Positions 25,047-32,927 of a DNA stretch of 64,000 nucleotides are shown one piece after another (position 1 is the stretch's first letter; each line of letters opens with the position of its first letter). Both the position numbers and the translations under genes were made by a program. This DNA is from Qaidamihabitans albus (GTDB taxonomy: Bacteria; Actinomycetota; Actinomycetes; Mycobacteriales; Pseudonocardiaceae). Below the pieces are notes generated by a model that saw only the letters and a program-made list of their open reading frames with translations, was not told where the DNA came from and made no database searches. The stretch is taken from assembly GCF_016464705.1 (NCBI RefSeq), contig NZ_JAEHOB010000004.1, positions 62,001-126,000 on the forward strand. The letters are read 5' to 3'.

Positions 25047-25948
25047 AGCTTGTAGGTGAGGTCGTTGTCGGCCTTGCTGCGACGCCACAACAGCCGTGCT
25101 CCCAGACCCCAGCACATGGCGGTGAATGTCGCCTGAACCGCGACGACCGCCGCAGTCTGTTGCGCCCACAGTCCCAAGGGGACAACGAGTGTGACCGGAA
25201 GTGCGGTCAAGAACGCCGCTCCGGCGATCCGGTTGGCTCGGTCCCCGATGACCATGGGAAGTGTACGCCGACCAAGGAGTTTGTCCCCGGCGATGTCTCG
25301 TTGATCCTGAAGGGTGCCAACACCGGCCCAGTAGAGAAAGCTGGCGGCGATCCACGTCCAGCCGATCGAGTCGACACGCCCCGCTCCGATGATCCATGCG
25401 CTGGCGATCAATGCCGCGGCCCCGATCATCGGCATGAGGGTCTTGGTCGGCCACGACCGGTGGCCGCCGGCGAAGTGGTACAGCAGGATGGTGATCAGCC
25501 AAAGGGCAGCCCAGTGCAGAACCTCGATAAAAGCCGAGAACACCACGAACAGGCAGGCGACGACGATCGCGCGTTGTTGTGCACCTGCAACCGTGCACCG
25601 ACCGCTCGGGATCGGACGGTGCGGCTTGTTCATCCTGTCCTCGTCGGCCCCCAAAGCCTGGTTCGGTAGTTCGTGCACGTAAATGAACAGCCAACCGTGG
25701 ATCGCGGCCACGGTCAGGACGAGTGGCAGCTCTCGCCACGAAGACTCGGCGATGTGCCAGGCGCTCACCACCGTGATCAGGGTGACAAGCACGGATGCCG
25801 GGAAGTTCGCGCGGATGAATCGCCAACTCAGGTATATCTCGAAGCAGCTGCGGCGCGCAGGGTGACGCCACGGCGGAGGACCGGCGTTCAACAGGAATGT
25901 CCTGGCCTCGTCGGTGAGTTGAGGTTCAAGTACGTAGCGACGCAACAT
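24998..25948 (-). CDS. UbiA-superfamily protein with NxxxGxxxD motif, possible UbiA-type terpene cyclase
   Basis: A 316-residue membrane protein with about eight helices. The first Asp-rich motif is N96-QAL-G100-ADE-D104 followed by RMNKPHRPIPSGR, in place of the NDxxDxxxD of ordinary UbiA prenyltransferases. The second motif is D215-x2-D218-x3-D222 followed by GRRTLP. The NxxxGxxxD variant and NKPxRPIP are, as I recall, features of UbiA-type terpene cyclases (fungal EriG-like and some bacterial homologues). It could therefore cyclise a linear prenyl diphosphate rather than transfer it. The gene stands alone, in opposite orientation to its neighbours; no prenyl diphosphate synthase is nearby. 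Confidence 0.8.
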   Translation of the reverse strand: MLRRYVLEPQLTDEARTFLLNAGPPPWRHPARRSCFEIYLSWRFIRANFPASVLVTLITVVSAWHIAESSWRELPLVLTVAAIHGWLFIYVHELPNQALGADEDRMNKPHRPIPSGRCTVAGAQQRAIVVACLFVVFSAFIEVLHWAALWLITILLYHFAGGHRSWPTKTLMPMIGAAALIASAWIIGAGRVDSIGWTWIAASFLYWAGVGTLQDQRDIAGDKLLGRRTLPMVIGDRANRIAGAAFLTALPVTLVVPLGLWAQQTAAVVAVQATFTAMCWGLGARLLWRRSKADNDLTYKLYAASYCFLAAGPLLL

Positions 25949-26132
25949 CCCACGGCTCTCCCGCGTCCGACTCAGGCAGAAACCGGCATATCCCTGCGAT
26001 CACGCCCTGCTTCCCGCCGACCCGTCCCACTCAGTAGACCGACCGGCGGGCAGTAGGACCAGGCATTTCCCGTCGGGACTCTGTCGAACTTCTACGATTG
26101 TCAAATACCTTGCTCCTTGCGGAGAACCTCCA

Positions 26133-26159
26133 TGTCACAGGACGCCGGGCTGTCTCGTC
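26133..26159 (+). promoter_or_regulatory. ECF41 target promoter
   Basis: TGTCACA (26133-26139), 16 bases, CGTC (26156-26159), 40 bases before the ATG at 26200. TGTCACA with CGTC is the published ECF41 pattern as I recall it, and the second gene of this unit encodes an ECF41 sigma. Confidence 0.8.
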
Positions 26160-26199
26160 TTGGTGGCGAGAGCAAGTACCGGATCGGGAGCGTGACGTT

Positions 26200-27114
26200 A
26201 TGCGAGTTTTCGTGGCAGGCGGGAGCGGAGTCCTCGGGCGTCGTCTGGTGCCGCAGCTGGTGGCCCGCGGTCATCAGGTGACGGCGACGACGACGAGCGC
26301 GAGCAAACTGGAGCTCCTGGAGCAGTTGGGCGCCGAGGCCGTCGTGATGGACGGGCTGGATGCGGCGTCGGTGGGCGAGGCGGTGGCAGCGGCCCGGCCG
26401 GACGCGATCGTGAACCAGATGACGGCCCTTTCGGTGGCGCACGCCGGCAAGCCCAACCTGAGGAATGCCGGCCGCTTCTTCGCCACCACCAACCGCCTCC
26501 GCAGCGAGGGGATCGACCATCTGCTGGCCGCGGCCGAGGCGACCGGTGTCTCCCACGTCGTCGCGCAGGGCCACGCCAGCATGAACGGAGTTCGCAGGGG
26601 CGGATGGGTCAAGACCGAGGACGACCCGCTGGAGGTGGTGGAGGGGACGAAGGCGATCAACCACCTCGAGGACGTGGTGGTCAGGGCAGGAGGTGCTGTC
26701 CTGCGCTACGGCGGGTTCTACGGGCCGGGCGCCAACGACGATCAGGTCAACCTCGTGCGGAAGAGACTGTTCCCGCTCGTCGGGGCTGGCACCGGCCATT
26801 TCTCGTGGATACATGTCGACGACGCGGCGAGCGCTACCGTCCTCGCGGTGGAGCAGAAGGCGAAGGGCGTGTTCAACATCGTCGACGACGAGCCGGCACC
26901 GGTCAGCGAGTGGCTGCCCTACCTCGCGGAGTGTGCCGGGGCCAAGCCGCCGCGGCGGGTCCCCGCGTGGCTGGCCCGGCTGCTGGCCGGCGAGATGGTG
27001 GTGGGCATGCTGACCGAGGGTCGTGGTTTCTCCAACGCCAAGGCCAAGCGGGAGCTCGGCTGGGAGCCGCGCTACCCGTCGTGGCGGCAGGGTTTCCGGG
27101 CAGAGCTCGCATGA
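26200..27114 (+). CDS. NAD(P)-dependent epimerase-like oxidoreductase, ECF41 partner
   Basis: A 304-residue atypical short-chain dehydrogenase (MRVFVAGGSGVLGRRLVPQL at the start). It lacks the classic YxxxK pair in the usual place (the region reads KTEDDPLEVVEGTKAINHLE), so it may bind NADP without classical epimerase chemistry. The ATG at 26200 is placed at the first beta strand. It is the first gene of a two-gene unit with an ECF41 sigma factor; epimerase-like oxidoreductases are one of the three conserved neighbour types of ECF41. Confidence 0.88.
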   Translation: MRVFVAGGSGVLGRRLVPQLVARGHQVTATTTSASKLELLEQLGAEAVVMDGLDAASVGEAVAAARPDAIVNQMTALSVAHAGKPNLRNAGRFFATTNRLRSEGIDHLLAAAEATGVSHVVAQGHASMNGVRRGGWVKTEDDPLEVVEGTKAINHLEDVVVRAGGAVLRYGGFYGPGANDDQVNLVRKRLFPLVGAGTGHFSWIHVDDAASATVLAVEQKAKGVFNIVDDEPAPVSEWLPYLAECAGAKPPRRVPAWLARLLAGEMVVGMLTEGRGFSNAKAKRELGWEPRYPSWRQGFRAELA

Positions 27115-28034
27115 CCCGCGGCGAGGAGTTCGAGGAGCTGCGGCCGCTCCTTTTCGCGATCGCCTACCGCATCCTTGGCAGCGTGGCCGAGGCGGAGGAC
27201 GCGGTCCAGGAGACCTGGCTGCGCTACGGGTCCTCCCCGACACAGCCCACGTCGACCAAGGCCTTCCTCTCGGCCGTGGTCACGCGGGTCTCGATCGACG
27301 TGCTGCGTTCGGCGCGCGTGCGACGGGAGGAGTACGTCGGCCCATGGTTCCCCGAGCCATTGCTCACCGACCCCTACGAGGACCCGGAGCGGTCGGCGGA
27401 GCTGGCGGACTCGGTGTCGATGGCGGCCCTGTTGCTGCTCGAGCGGCTGAGCCCGCTCGAACGGGCGGTCTTCGTGCTGCGGGAGGTGTTCGGGTTCGGC
27501 TTTCCGGAGGTCGCGGCCGCCGTCGGACGTTCGGAGGCGGCGTGCCGCCAGCTCGCGGCGCGGGCGCGACGCCACATGGACGTTGGACGCCCTCGGTTCG
27601 AGGCGGACCGCCGGGAACGGGAGGAGCTGGCGGCGCGGTTCTTCGATGCGCTCCTCGATGGCAACATCGACGGTCTGAGGGAGTTGCTCGCCGCCGACGT
27701 CCAGATGGTCGGCGATGGGGGAGGCAAGGCGCCCGCGTTCGCCAGGAGCGTGTTCGGCCCCGACAACGTGGCCCGCGTGCTCGCCTCGAACTTCCCCGTG
27801 CTCTCCCGGATCGACGCGAGAGTGGAGTCACGTGAGGTGAACGGCCAGCCGGGCGCGATCCTTCGCGACCGGGACGGCAAGGTGGTCGGCACGTTGACGC
27901 TCGACGTGCTCGGCGGGCGGATCCAGACGATCCGCTCGGTGCTGAACCCCGACAAGCTCGGGCATGTCGGTCCCGTTGCCGACGCCTGGGCGATCGCCCG
28001 CGAGGTGAAGCAGGCTCGCAGGCCCAGGGACTGA
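27111..28034 (+). CDS. ECF41 RNA polymerase sigma factor with SnoaL-like C-terminus
   Basis: A 307-residue protein. Region 2 includes AEDAVQETWLRYG and region 4 includes FGFPEVAAAVGRSEAACRQL. The C-terminal SnoaL-like extension has the ECF41 signature motifs: WFPEP (79-83) in the linker, DGGGK (202-206) and NPDKL (279-283). In this group the extension both activates and restrains the sigma factor, in place of an anti-sigma. The start overlaps the epimerase stop (ATGA). The promoter at 26133 suggests autoregulation. Confidence 0.94.
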   Translation: MTRGEEFEELRPLLFAIAYRILGSVAEAEDAVQETWLRYGSSPTQPTSTKAFLSAVVTRVSIDVLRSARVRREEYVGPWFPEPLLTDPYEDPERSAELADSVSMAALLLLERLSPLERAVFVLREVFGFGFPEVAAAVGRSEAACRQLAARARRHMDVGRPRFEADRREREELAARFFDALLDGNIDGLRELLAADVQMVGDGGGKAPAFARSVFGPDNVARVLASNFPVLSRIDARVESREVNGQPGAILRDRDGKVVGTLTLDVLGGRIQTIRSVLNPDKLGHVGPVADAWAIAREVKQARRPRD

Positions 28035-28081
28035 CCTGACCTGCCGGTGAACCGAACCCACGGAGGCGCGGCGTTGTGCCT

Positions 28082-28143
28082 GGTCACCTCTCGTGAGTGT
28101 TCAGCCGAGTTAGAACGCGGCTCCTCACTCACGACCGGTGACC
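28082..28143. repeat. Intergenic palindrome, 46-bp core plus GGTCAC/GTGACC flanks
   Basis: The core at 28090-28135 matches 38 of 46 bases of the copy at 7867, and the whole unit is 62 bases with the same outer arms. It lies between the convergent sigma gene and the B3/B4-domain gene. Confidence 0.9.
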
Positions 28144-28170
28144 AGCGAAAACAGGTTCGGGGACAGCCTC

Positions 28171-28863
28171 TCAGAACTCGACCCTTGGCGATGACGCGCT
28201 CAACACCGCGGACTTCTCGCAGGCACCCCCAACGGCAGCCAGCTCGTCATCGACGGCCTTGAGCAGCCGGGGCACGTCCGATGGGGCCGACGAGTGCATT
28301 GCCTCGGCGACGACCAGCACCGAGCGTGTGCTCGGCCGCACCGCCGAGGTCAGCGCCTGCCGGTTGGTCCACCGGCGGGCGTGCGCCTGGTTCGAGGCGT
28401 CGGCGAAGACGACCTCGCGCGGTTCCGGGTGCTCCACCTCACCGGAGAACGCGAGGTAGGTCTCATCGCCCCTGGCGTGCCTGACCTCGATGTGCTCGAC
28501 GACCTCGGCGACGTCGAACACGGCGATCGGTATCGCGAACGACATCGAGATCGCGTTGCAGATGTCGATCACGGGATGGATCTTCGGCAGGGACCGCTCC
28601 TTGCGGAATCGCCGCAGTAGCGATTCGGCGGCGCACCGGTACTGGGTCGGCTTGAGGCCCATGTGCGAGAACGCCCTCCGCCAGGCTTGGATCTCCGGCA
28701 GCTCGCCCTCCGAAGCGGACCTGAGCCTGGACGCGGCGGTGTCGTAGTAGGGCGCGACACGGTCCGCGACGGACGCGGACGCGTCGACGCCGTGGGCCAG
28801 CAGCGCGCAGGCCACCAGTTCGGGGAATTCGGCCCATATCTCGGAAGAATGCTCGACGTACAT
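28171..28863 (-). CDS. B3/B4 tRNA-binding-domain protein
   Basis: A 230-residue protein with the B3/B4 domain otherwise found in the beta subunit of phenylalanyl-tRNA synthetase (AWRRAFSHMGLKPTQYRCAAESLLRR, then PVIDICNAISMSFAIPIAVFD). Stand-alone versions are widespread and may edit mischarged tRNA or act on amino acids. It follows the LysE-type exporter gene by 54 bases in the same direction, a pairing seen in other genomes, which suggests a role tied to amino acid export or an unusual amino acid. Confidence 0.88.
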   Translation of the reverse strand: MYVEHSSEIWAEFPELVACALLAHGVDASASVADRVAPYYDTAASRLRSASEGELPEIQAWRRAFSHMGLKPTQYRCAAESLLRRFRKERSLPKIHPVIDICNAISMSFAIPIAVFDVAEVVEHIEVRHARGDETYLAFSGEVEHPEPREVVFADASNQAHARRWTNRQALTSAVRPSTRSVLVVAEAMHSSAPSDVPRLLKAVDDELAAVGGACEKSAVLSASSPRVEF

Positions 28864-28917
28864 GCTTTCCTCACTGCTCGGGATGCCGTCTTCGCCGGTG
28901 CGAACGGAGCGGGGGCG

Positions 28918-29523
28918 TCACTCGAACGCGAGCCGCGCTGCCAGGCCGACGAATGCGACGCCGAACACCCGCCGGGTCCAGGCCAGGACCTTGGGCCGGG
29001 TGATGACGTGTTTACGGATCATTACGGCGAACTGCCCGTATCCCGTGAACACGACCAGCGTCACGAGCATGAAGACACCGCTGAGCGCGACCATGCGCAG
29101 GAACGCACCCGAGTCGGCCTTGTCGATGAACTGCGGCAGGAACGCGAAGAAGAAGATGGTCAGCTTCGGGTTCAGAATGTTGATCAGTATCCCCGAGAGG
29201 ATCACCCTCGACACCGAACGCGACTCGGACTCCCCCTCGACGGTGAGCGCGTTCTTGTCCCGGATCGCTGACCAAGCCATATACAGCAGGTACAGCACGC
29301 CGAGGTACTTCAGGATCTGGAACGCGACCGGACTCGCCCGCAACAGGGTCGCGAGACCGGTGATCGCCGCCGCCATATGCGGAACGATGCCGAGCGTGCA
29401 GCCGACGGCGGCGACGAAACTCGCCCGCGTGCCGCGCGACAGCCCGGCGGCCATGGTGTACAGCACACCAGTGCCTGGCGTGATGACCACGATCAACGTG
29501 GTCATCAGAAACTCGATGCTCAA
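28918..29523 (-). CDS. LysE/RhtB-family amino acid exporter
   Basis: A 201-residue membrane protein with six predicted helices. The N-terminal ITPGTGVLYTMAAGLSRGTRA and central NPKLTIFFFAFLPQFID are family marks. It exports amino acids or derivatives by proton exchange; the substrate cannot be told. It is probably co-transcribed with the B3/B4 protein. Confidence 0.92.
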   Translation of the reverse strand: MSIEFLMTTLIVVITPGTGVLYTMAAGLSRGTRASFVAAVGCTLGIVPHMAAAITGLATLLRASPVAFQILKYLGVLYLLYMAWSAIRDKNALTVEGESESRSVSRVILSGILINILNPKLTIFFFAFLPQFIDKADSGAFLRMVALSGVFMLVTLVVFTGYGQFAVMIRKHVITRPKVLAWTRRVFGVAFVGLAARLAFE

Positions 29524-29694
29524 GTCCCCTCCCAGCGCGACGGTGACAACAGCGCAATGTGTCGGCAGGACACTGAAGCCGCCGAATCACCGCCGGATAC
29601 CCCGACACCGTAGGTGGCGGATGGTACCCCCCTTGCCGGCCTCGGTCAGGGCGGTCAGGGCCACGGCGACGCGGACCAGCCGGGGACGAGGGCC

Positions 29695-30564
29695 TCACGC
29701 GAGCCCGGACAGGTCGAGCCGGGCGATGCGCTCGGGGTCGGCGAGGATGTTGATCTCGACGATCTTGCCTCCGCGGACGGTGGGGCCGAACACCGTGACC
29801 GCCCGCCCACCTGGCATCGAGACCAGCCCGGCCACGCCGTTGATGACAACGGGCCGGGCGAACGAGCCGCCCCGGGAGAACAGCAGCGCCTGGCCGGCCA
29901 CCGCCGCCGCGCCCCGCAGCAGCCTCGACGGCCCCGCGCCGCCGGAATCCACCCTGAGCACGACGTCCGGGTCGAGCACGGCCACCAGGGCGTCGAAGTC
30001 GCCGGCATGCGCCGCCGTCATGAATGCCTCGATCACCTCGCGCTGGGCGGGCAGGTCGGCGTCCGGCTGCGCGGCACCGCGCACCCGGCGACGCGCCCGG
30101 CTGGCCAGCTGGGTGGCGGCGGCCGGAGAGCGCCCGACGATGGGGGCGATCTCATCGAAGGGCACGCCGAACATGTCGTGCAGCACGAACGCCAGCCGCT
30201 CGGCCGGGCTCAGGGCCTCCAGCACGACGAGTAGCGCCAGCCCCACCGAGTCGGCGAGCACCGCCTCCTCCGCCGGGTCCGGGTCCGCGGACGCCACGAC
30301 CGGGTCCGGCACGTAGGTGTCGAGCGGCTCCTCGCGCCGGGACCTGCGGGAGCGCAGCATGTCCAGGCAGACCCGGCTGACCACCGTGGTCAGCCAGCCG
30401 CCCAGGTTCGCCACCTCGCTGGTGTCGGAGCGGGCCAGCCGCAACCACGCCTCCTGCACGGCGTCATCCGCCTCGGTCAGCGAACCCAGCATCCGGTAGG
30501 ACACCGCACGCAGGTGATCGCGATGCGCCTCGAACCGCTCGGCAAGGAAGTCGTGCTCATCCAC
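29695..30564 (-). CDS. ECF41-like (SigJ-type) sigma factor with SnoaL-like C-terminus
   Basis: A 289-residue protein with region 2 (EADDAVQEAWLRLAR), region 4 (VPFDEIAPIVGRSPAAATQLASRARRR) and a SnoaL-like extension. The ECF41 motifs are altered: YVPDP (84-88) for WLPEP, DSGG for DGGGK and ADPERI for NPDKL, so it belongs to a divergent branch (ECF56-like). The GTG start at 30564 touches the -35 element of the divergent carboxymuconolactone-decarboxylase-like gene, which is its likely target. Confidence 0.9.
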   Translation of the reverse strand: MDEHDFLAERFEAHRDHLRAVSYRMLGSLTEADDAVQEAWLRLARSDTSEVANLGGWLTTVVSRVCLDMLRSRRSRREEPLDTYVPDPVVASADPDPAEEAVLADSVGLALLVVLEALSPAERLAFVLHDMFGVPFDEIAPIVGRSPAAATQLASRARRRVRGAAQPDADLPAQREVIEAFMTAAHAGDFDALVAVLDPDVVLRVDSGGAGPSRLLRGAAAVAGQALLFSRGGSFARPVVINGVAGLVSMPGGRAVTVFGPTVRGGKIVEINILADPERIARLDLSGLA

Positions 30565-30591
30565 TGTCAGGTTCCTCCGTCGTCATCCGTC
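30565..30591 (+). promoter_or_regulatory. Candidate ECF41-type promoter of the CMD gene
   Basis: TGTCAGG (30565-30571), 16 bases, CGTC (30588-30591), 47 bases before the ATG at 30639. Same geometry as the site at 26133, with two mismatches in the -35. Confidence 0.55.
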
Positions 30592-30638
30592 ATAGCGGTG
30601 ACGAACCGGATTCGACCGATATGACAGGGAGACCGCTC

Positions 30639-31097
30639 ATGCAGGCACGGATGACCAACCCGGCCGTTCTCGTCCCCGCGGCGATGAAGGGCCTCCACGC
30701 CTACAGCACCTCCGCGGAGACGCTCGGCGTGCCGGCCACCACGTTGGCCATGGTTCACCTGCGGGCGAGCCAGATCAACGGCTGCAGTGTGTGCGTGGAG
30801 ATGCATTCGACCGACCTCAAGAAGGCGGGCGAGACCGACGAGCGGATCTTCGCGGTGGCCGCCTGGCAGGACGCACCCTACTTCACGGACGCGGAGCGGG
30901 CCGCGCTGGCGCTCACCGAGGCGGTCACCCGGATCGCCGACCGCCCGGACGCGGTGTCCGACGAGATCTGGGCCGAGGCCGGCCGGCACTACGACGAGCA
31001 GGGGCTGGCCGCCCTCCTCATCGCGGTCTCCGCGGTGAACGTGTGGAACCGGCTCAACGTGGCCACCCGCCAGGTGGCCGGTGAGTGGAAACCCTGA
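30639..31097 (+). CDS. Carboxymuconolactone decarboxylase/AhpD-like protein
   Basis: A 152-residue all-helical CMD-family protein. The redox motif is NGCSVCVEMHSTDLKKAGE, a CxxC pair with the downstream His as in AhpD, so a thiol peroxidase or reductase role is likely. The ATG at 30639 is chosen because GGGAGA stands six bases upstream; an ATG at 30621 overlaps that site. It is divergent from the ECF41-like sigma gene; CMD proteins are one of the three classic ECF41 partner types. Confidence 0.92.
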   Translation: MQARMTNPAVLVPAAMKGLHAYSTSAETLGVPATTLAMVHLRASQINGCSVCVEMHSTDLKKAGETDERIFAVAAWQDAPYFTDAERAALALTEAVTRIADRPDAVSDEIWAEAGRHYDEQGLAALLIAVSAVNVWNRLNVATRQVAGEWKP

Positions 31098-31235
31098 GCC
31101 GGCAGCAGCGGCGCGGCCACCCCGGTGACCGCGCCGCTCGGCGAGTGCCTCCCATGCCGCCGGGCGAGGCCGGACGGCAGGCCGTGCATCCAACCCCAGC
31201 TCCCGTGTGCCGGGCTTGACCGCGCTGCCACCCTG

Positions 31236-31251
31236 CGCTACATCTGTAGCG
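31236..31251. promoter_or_regulatory. TetR operator overlapping a -10 box
   Basis: CGCTACA, two bases, TGTAGCG: perfect seven-base arms. TTGACC at 31216-31221 is 17 bases upstream of TACATC inside the palindrome, so binding would block the promoter. Confidence 0.65.
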
Positions 31252-31267
31252 GACTGGGAGAGGTTGC

Positions 31268-31882
31268 ATGGCACCGACAGCCGACGGCGGCAGCGGACAG
31301 AACCGCAAGCAACGGGCGGCGGACGCGGCGATCGAGGTGATCGCTTCCGACGGTCTGCGCGGGTTGACGCATCGTGCCGTCGATGCGAGGGCGGGCCTGC
31401 CGCCGGGCAGCACCAGCAGCTGCTTCCGAACCCGGCTCGCGTTGCTCGCGGCCGTCCTGGACCGGCTGGCCGAACTCGACGAAGCCGTGGTGACGGCGGT
31501 CCCCGACACAGGCTGGAGCACGGACACTCCCGAACAGCGGGCCGCGATCGTCGACATGCTGACCGATCTGCTCGTCTACTGGCTGGGGCCTGCGCGGTCT
31601 CGCACTCGCGCACGCATGGAGCTCTACGTGGACGCCACCCGGCGGGCGGAGCTGCTGCCGGAACTGCAAGCGGCCAACCGGCGGTTCGTCGATCGTGCGG
31701 CCGAGGGCATCCGGCTCACCGGGCTGACCAACTCCGACCAGGCTGCCCGGATGCTGGTCGCCCACATGGACGGACTGCTCTACGACGCGCTGGCCCGGCC
31801 GTACCTCGGCGGACACGACCGTGCCGCGCTGCGCGAGTCGCTCGACACCCTCGTGCGAGGCATCACGTCCCATTCGACCTGA
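31268..31882 (+). CDS. TetR-family transcriptional regulator
   Basis: A 204-residue regulator. The N-terminal HTH (AAIEVIASDGLRGLTHRAVDARAGLPPGSTSSCFR) and an all-helical ligand domain are of TetR type. A palindrome overlaps its own promoter, suggesting autoregulation. No efflux gene is left beside it; the gene immediately downstream is a fragment, so the original target may be lost. Confidence 0.9.
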   Translation: MAPTADGGSGQNRKQRAADAAIEVIASDGLRGLTHRAVDARAGLPPGSTSSCFRTRLALLAAVLDRLAELDEAVVTAVPDTGWSTDTPEQRAAIVDMLTDLLVYWLGPARSRTRARMELYVDATRRAELLPELQAANRRFVDRAAEGIRLTGLTNSDQAARMLVAHMDGLLYDALARPYLGGHDRAALRESLDTLVRGITSHST

Positions 31883-31991
31883 CCAAACCGAACACGCCGC
31901 CGTCCACTTCGTCGGACTTCCGGGCGATGGCAAGGAAAGAAGTGGCAGCCGACAACGCCGCGGGCCGGGTAACCCCACTTCAAGAGGAAGG

Positions 31992-32094
31992 GACCAGGCA
32001 TGGGCGAACGGGGACGGCACCGCATGGGCGGCCACGTTCACCGACGATGCCGACTTCGTCGACTGGATGGGCGGCCGGCTCCACGGCAAGCCTG
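31992..32094 (+). pseudogene. Fragment of a SnoaL/SgcJ-like domain protein
   Basis: About 34 codons read DQAWANGDGTAWAATFTDDA and on to GGRLHGKPAT, the N-terminal part of an SgcJ/EcaC-type SnoaL-like domain (normally about 130 residues). The similarity stops at the 3' end of the convergent endonuclease-like gene, so the rest was lost. Confidence 0.45.
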
Positions 32095-32104
32095 CGACGA
32101 GACG

Positions 32105-32857
32105 TCAGGCCATGTCGACCGTGACCAGCCAGGCGGGGTGGTCGGTTGTGCCCGCCATGTCGATCTTCTGGCCGCGCACGAACGTGAGGTTCTTCGTGGC
32201 GAAGACGTGCTGCACGGCGTCGTCGCCCTTGCGGTAGAACCCGCTGCGGTTGCAGTCCTGCACATCCGGGCTGCCGCCGTAGCGCAGGTTCATGTCGCCC
32301 GACACCACCACCGGCGCGCGCGCCGCATACTCCACGGCCCGGCTCATCAGCTCCGTGCACTGCCGGAAAGCGACACCGGCGTCCCTGGCCGACAGATGGG
32401 TGCTGCACGCGCTCAGCCGCCCGGCGGGCAGGCACGCCCACACCCGCTTCTCGTTGCCGCTGTCCTGGCTGCGATAACGGCCACCGGCTCCCGCACCTCC
32501 GGCGAGCGGCTCCGCCACCATGATGGCGTTGCCGTAGTCCTGCCCGTTGGCGCACTTCACCGGTGAACCGTCCGGCCGCTGCGCCGCAACGAACTTCGTG
32601 CGCGCCGCACCCATCGCCTGGCGCAGTGGCTCCACGTCACCCGAACAGGCCTCGTTGACCGACAGCACCTGCGGTTTCACCTGCCCGATCACCGACCTGG
32701 CCCTGGCCATCACCTCGTCCCCGGTGAAGCAGCCGGCCGCCCCGCTGTGACAGATGTTGAGCTGCAACACCCTCACCGGGGTCGCGGCGGAAACGGTGCC
32801 GGGCAACAGCACGGCGACCAGCGCCAGCACGGCGACGACAGCGACGCGGCGGACCAT
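32105..32857 (-). CDS. Secreted endonuclease/exonuclease/phosphatase-family protein
   Basis: A 250-residue protein. A signal peptide (VRRVAVVAVLALVAVLLPGT then VSAA) is followed by an EEP domain: QLNIC (Asn), VNEAC (metal-binding Glu), SGDMNLR and the C-terminal TDHPAW (catalytic Asp-His). It could be a secreted DNase, sphingomyelinase or inositol phosphatase; no feature decides. The ATG at 32857 is chosen for GGGAGG just upstream. Several Cys residues suggest disulfides. Confidence 0.88.
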   Translation of the reverse strand: MVRRVAVVAVLALVAVLLPGTVSAATPVRVLQLNICHSGAAGCFTGDEVMARARSVIGQVKPQVLSVNEACSGDVEPLRQAMGAARTKFVAAQRPDGSPVKCANGQDYGNAIMVAEPLAGGAGAGGRYRSQDSGNEKRVWACLPAGRLSACSTHLSARDAGVAFRQCTELMSRAVEYAARAPVVVSGDMNLRYGGSPDVQDCNRSGFYRKGDDAVQHVFATKNLTFVRGQKIDMAGTTDHPAWLVTVDMA

Positions 32858-32927
32858 TCGACCTCCCCGGCCGTCGACAACAGCACACCGATCCTGGCAT
32901 GCGACCACGGGAAAGTCACCGCCGTTG

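Noticed and set aside
23293-25948. A terpene or aromatic biosynthetic gene cluster around the UbiA gene
   Set aside because: The monooxygenase pair is controlled by its own MarR, the UbiA gene points the other way, and no prenyl diphosphate synthase or tailoring operon is present.
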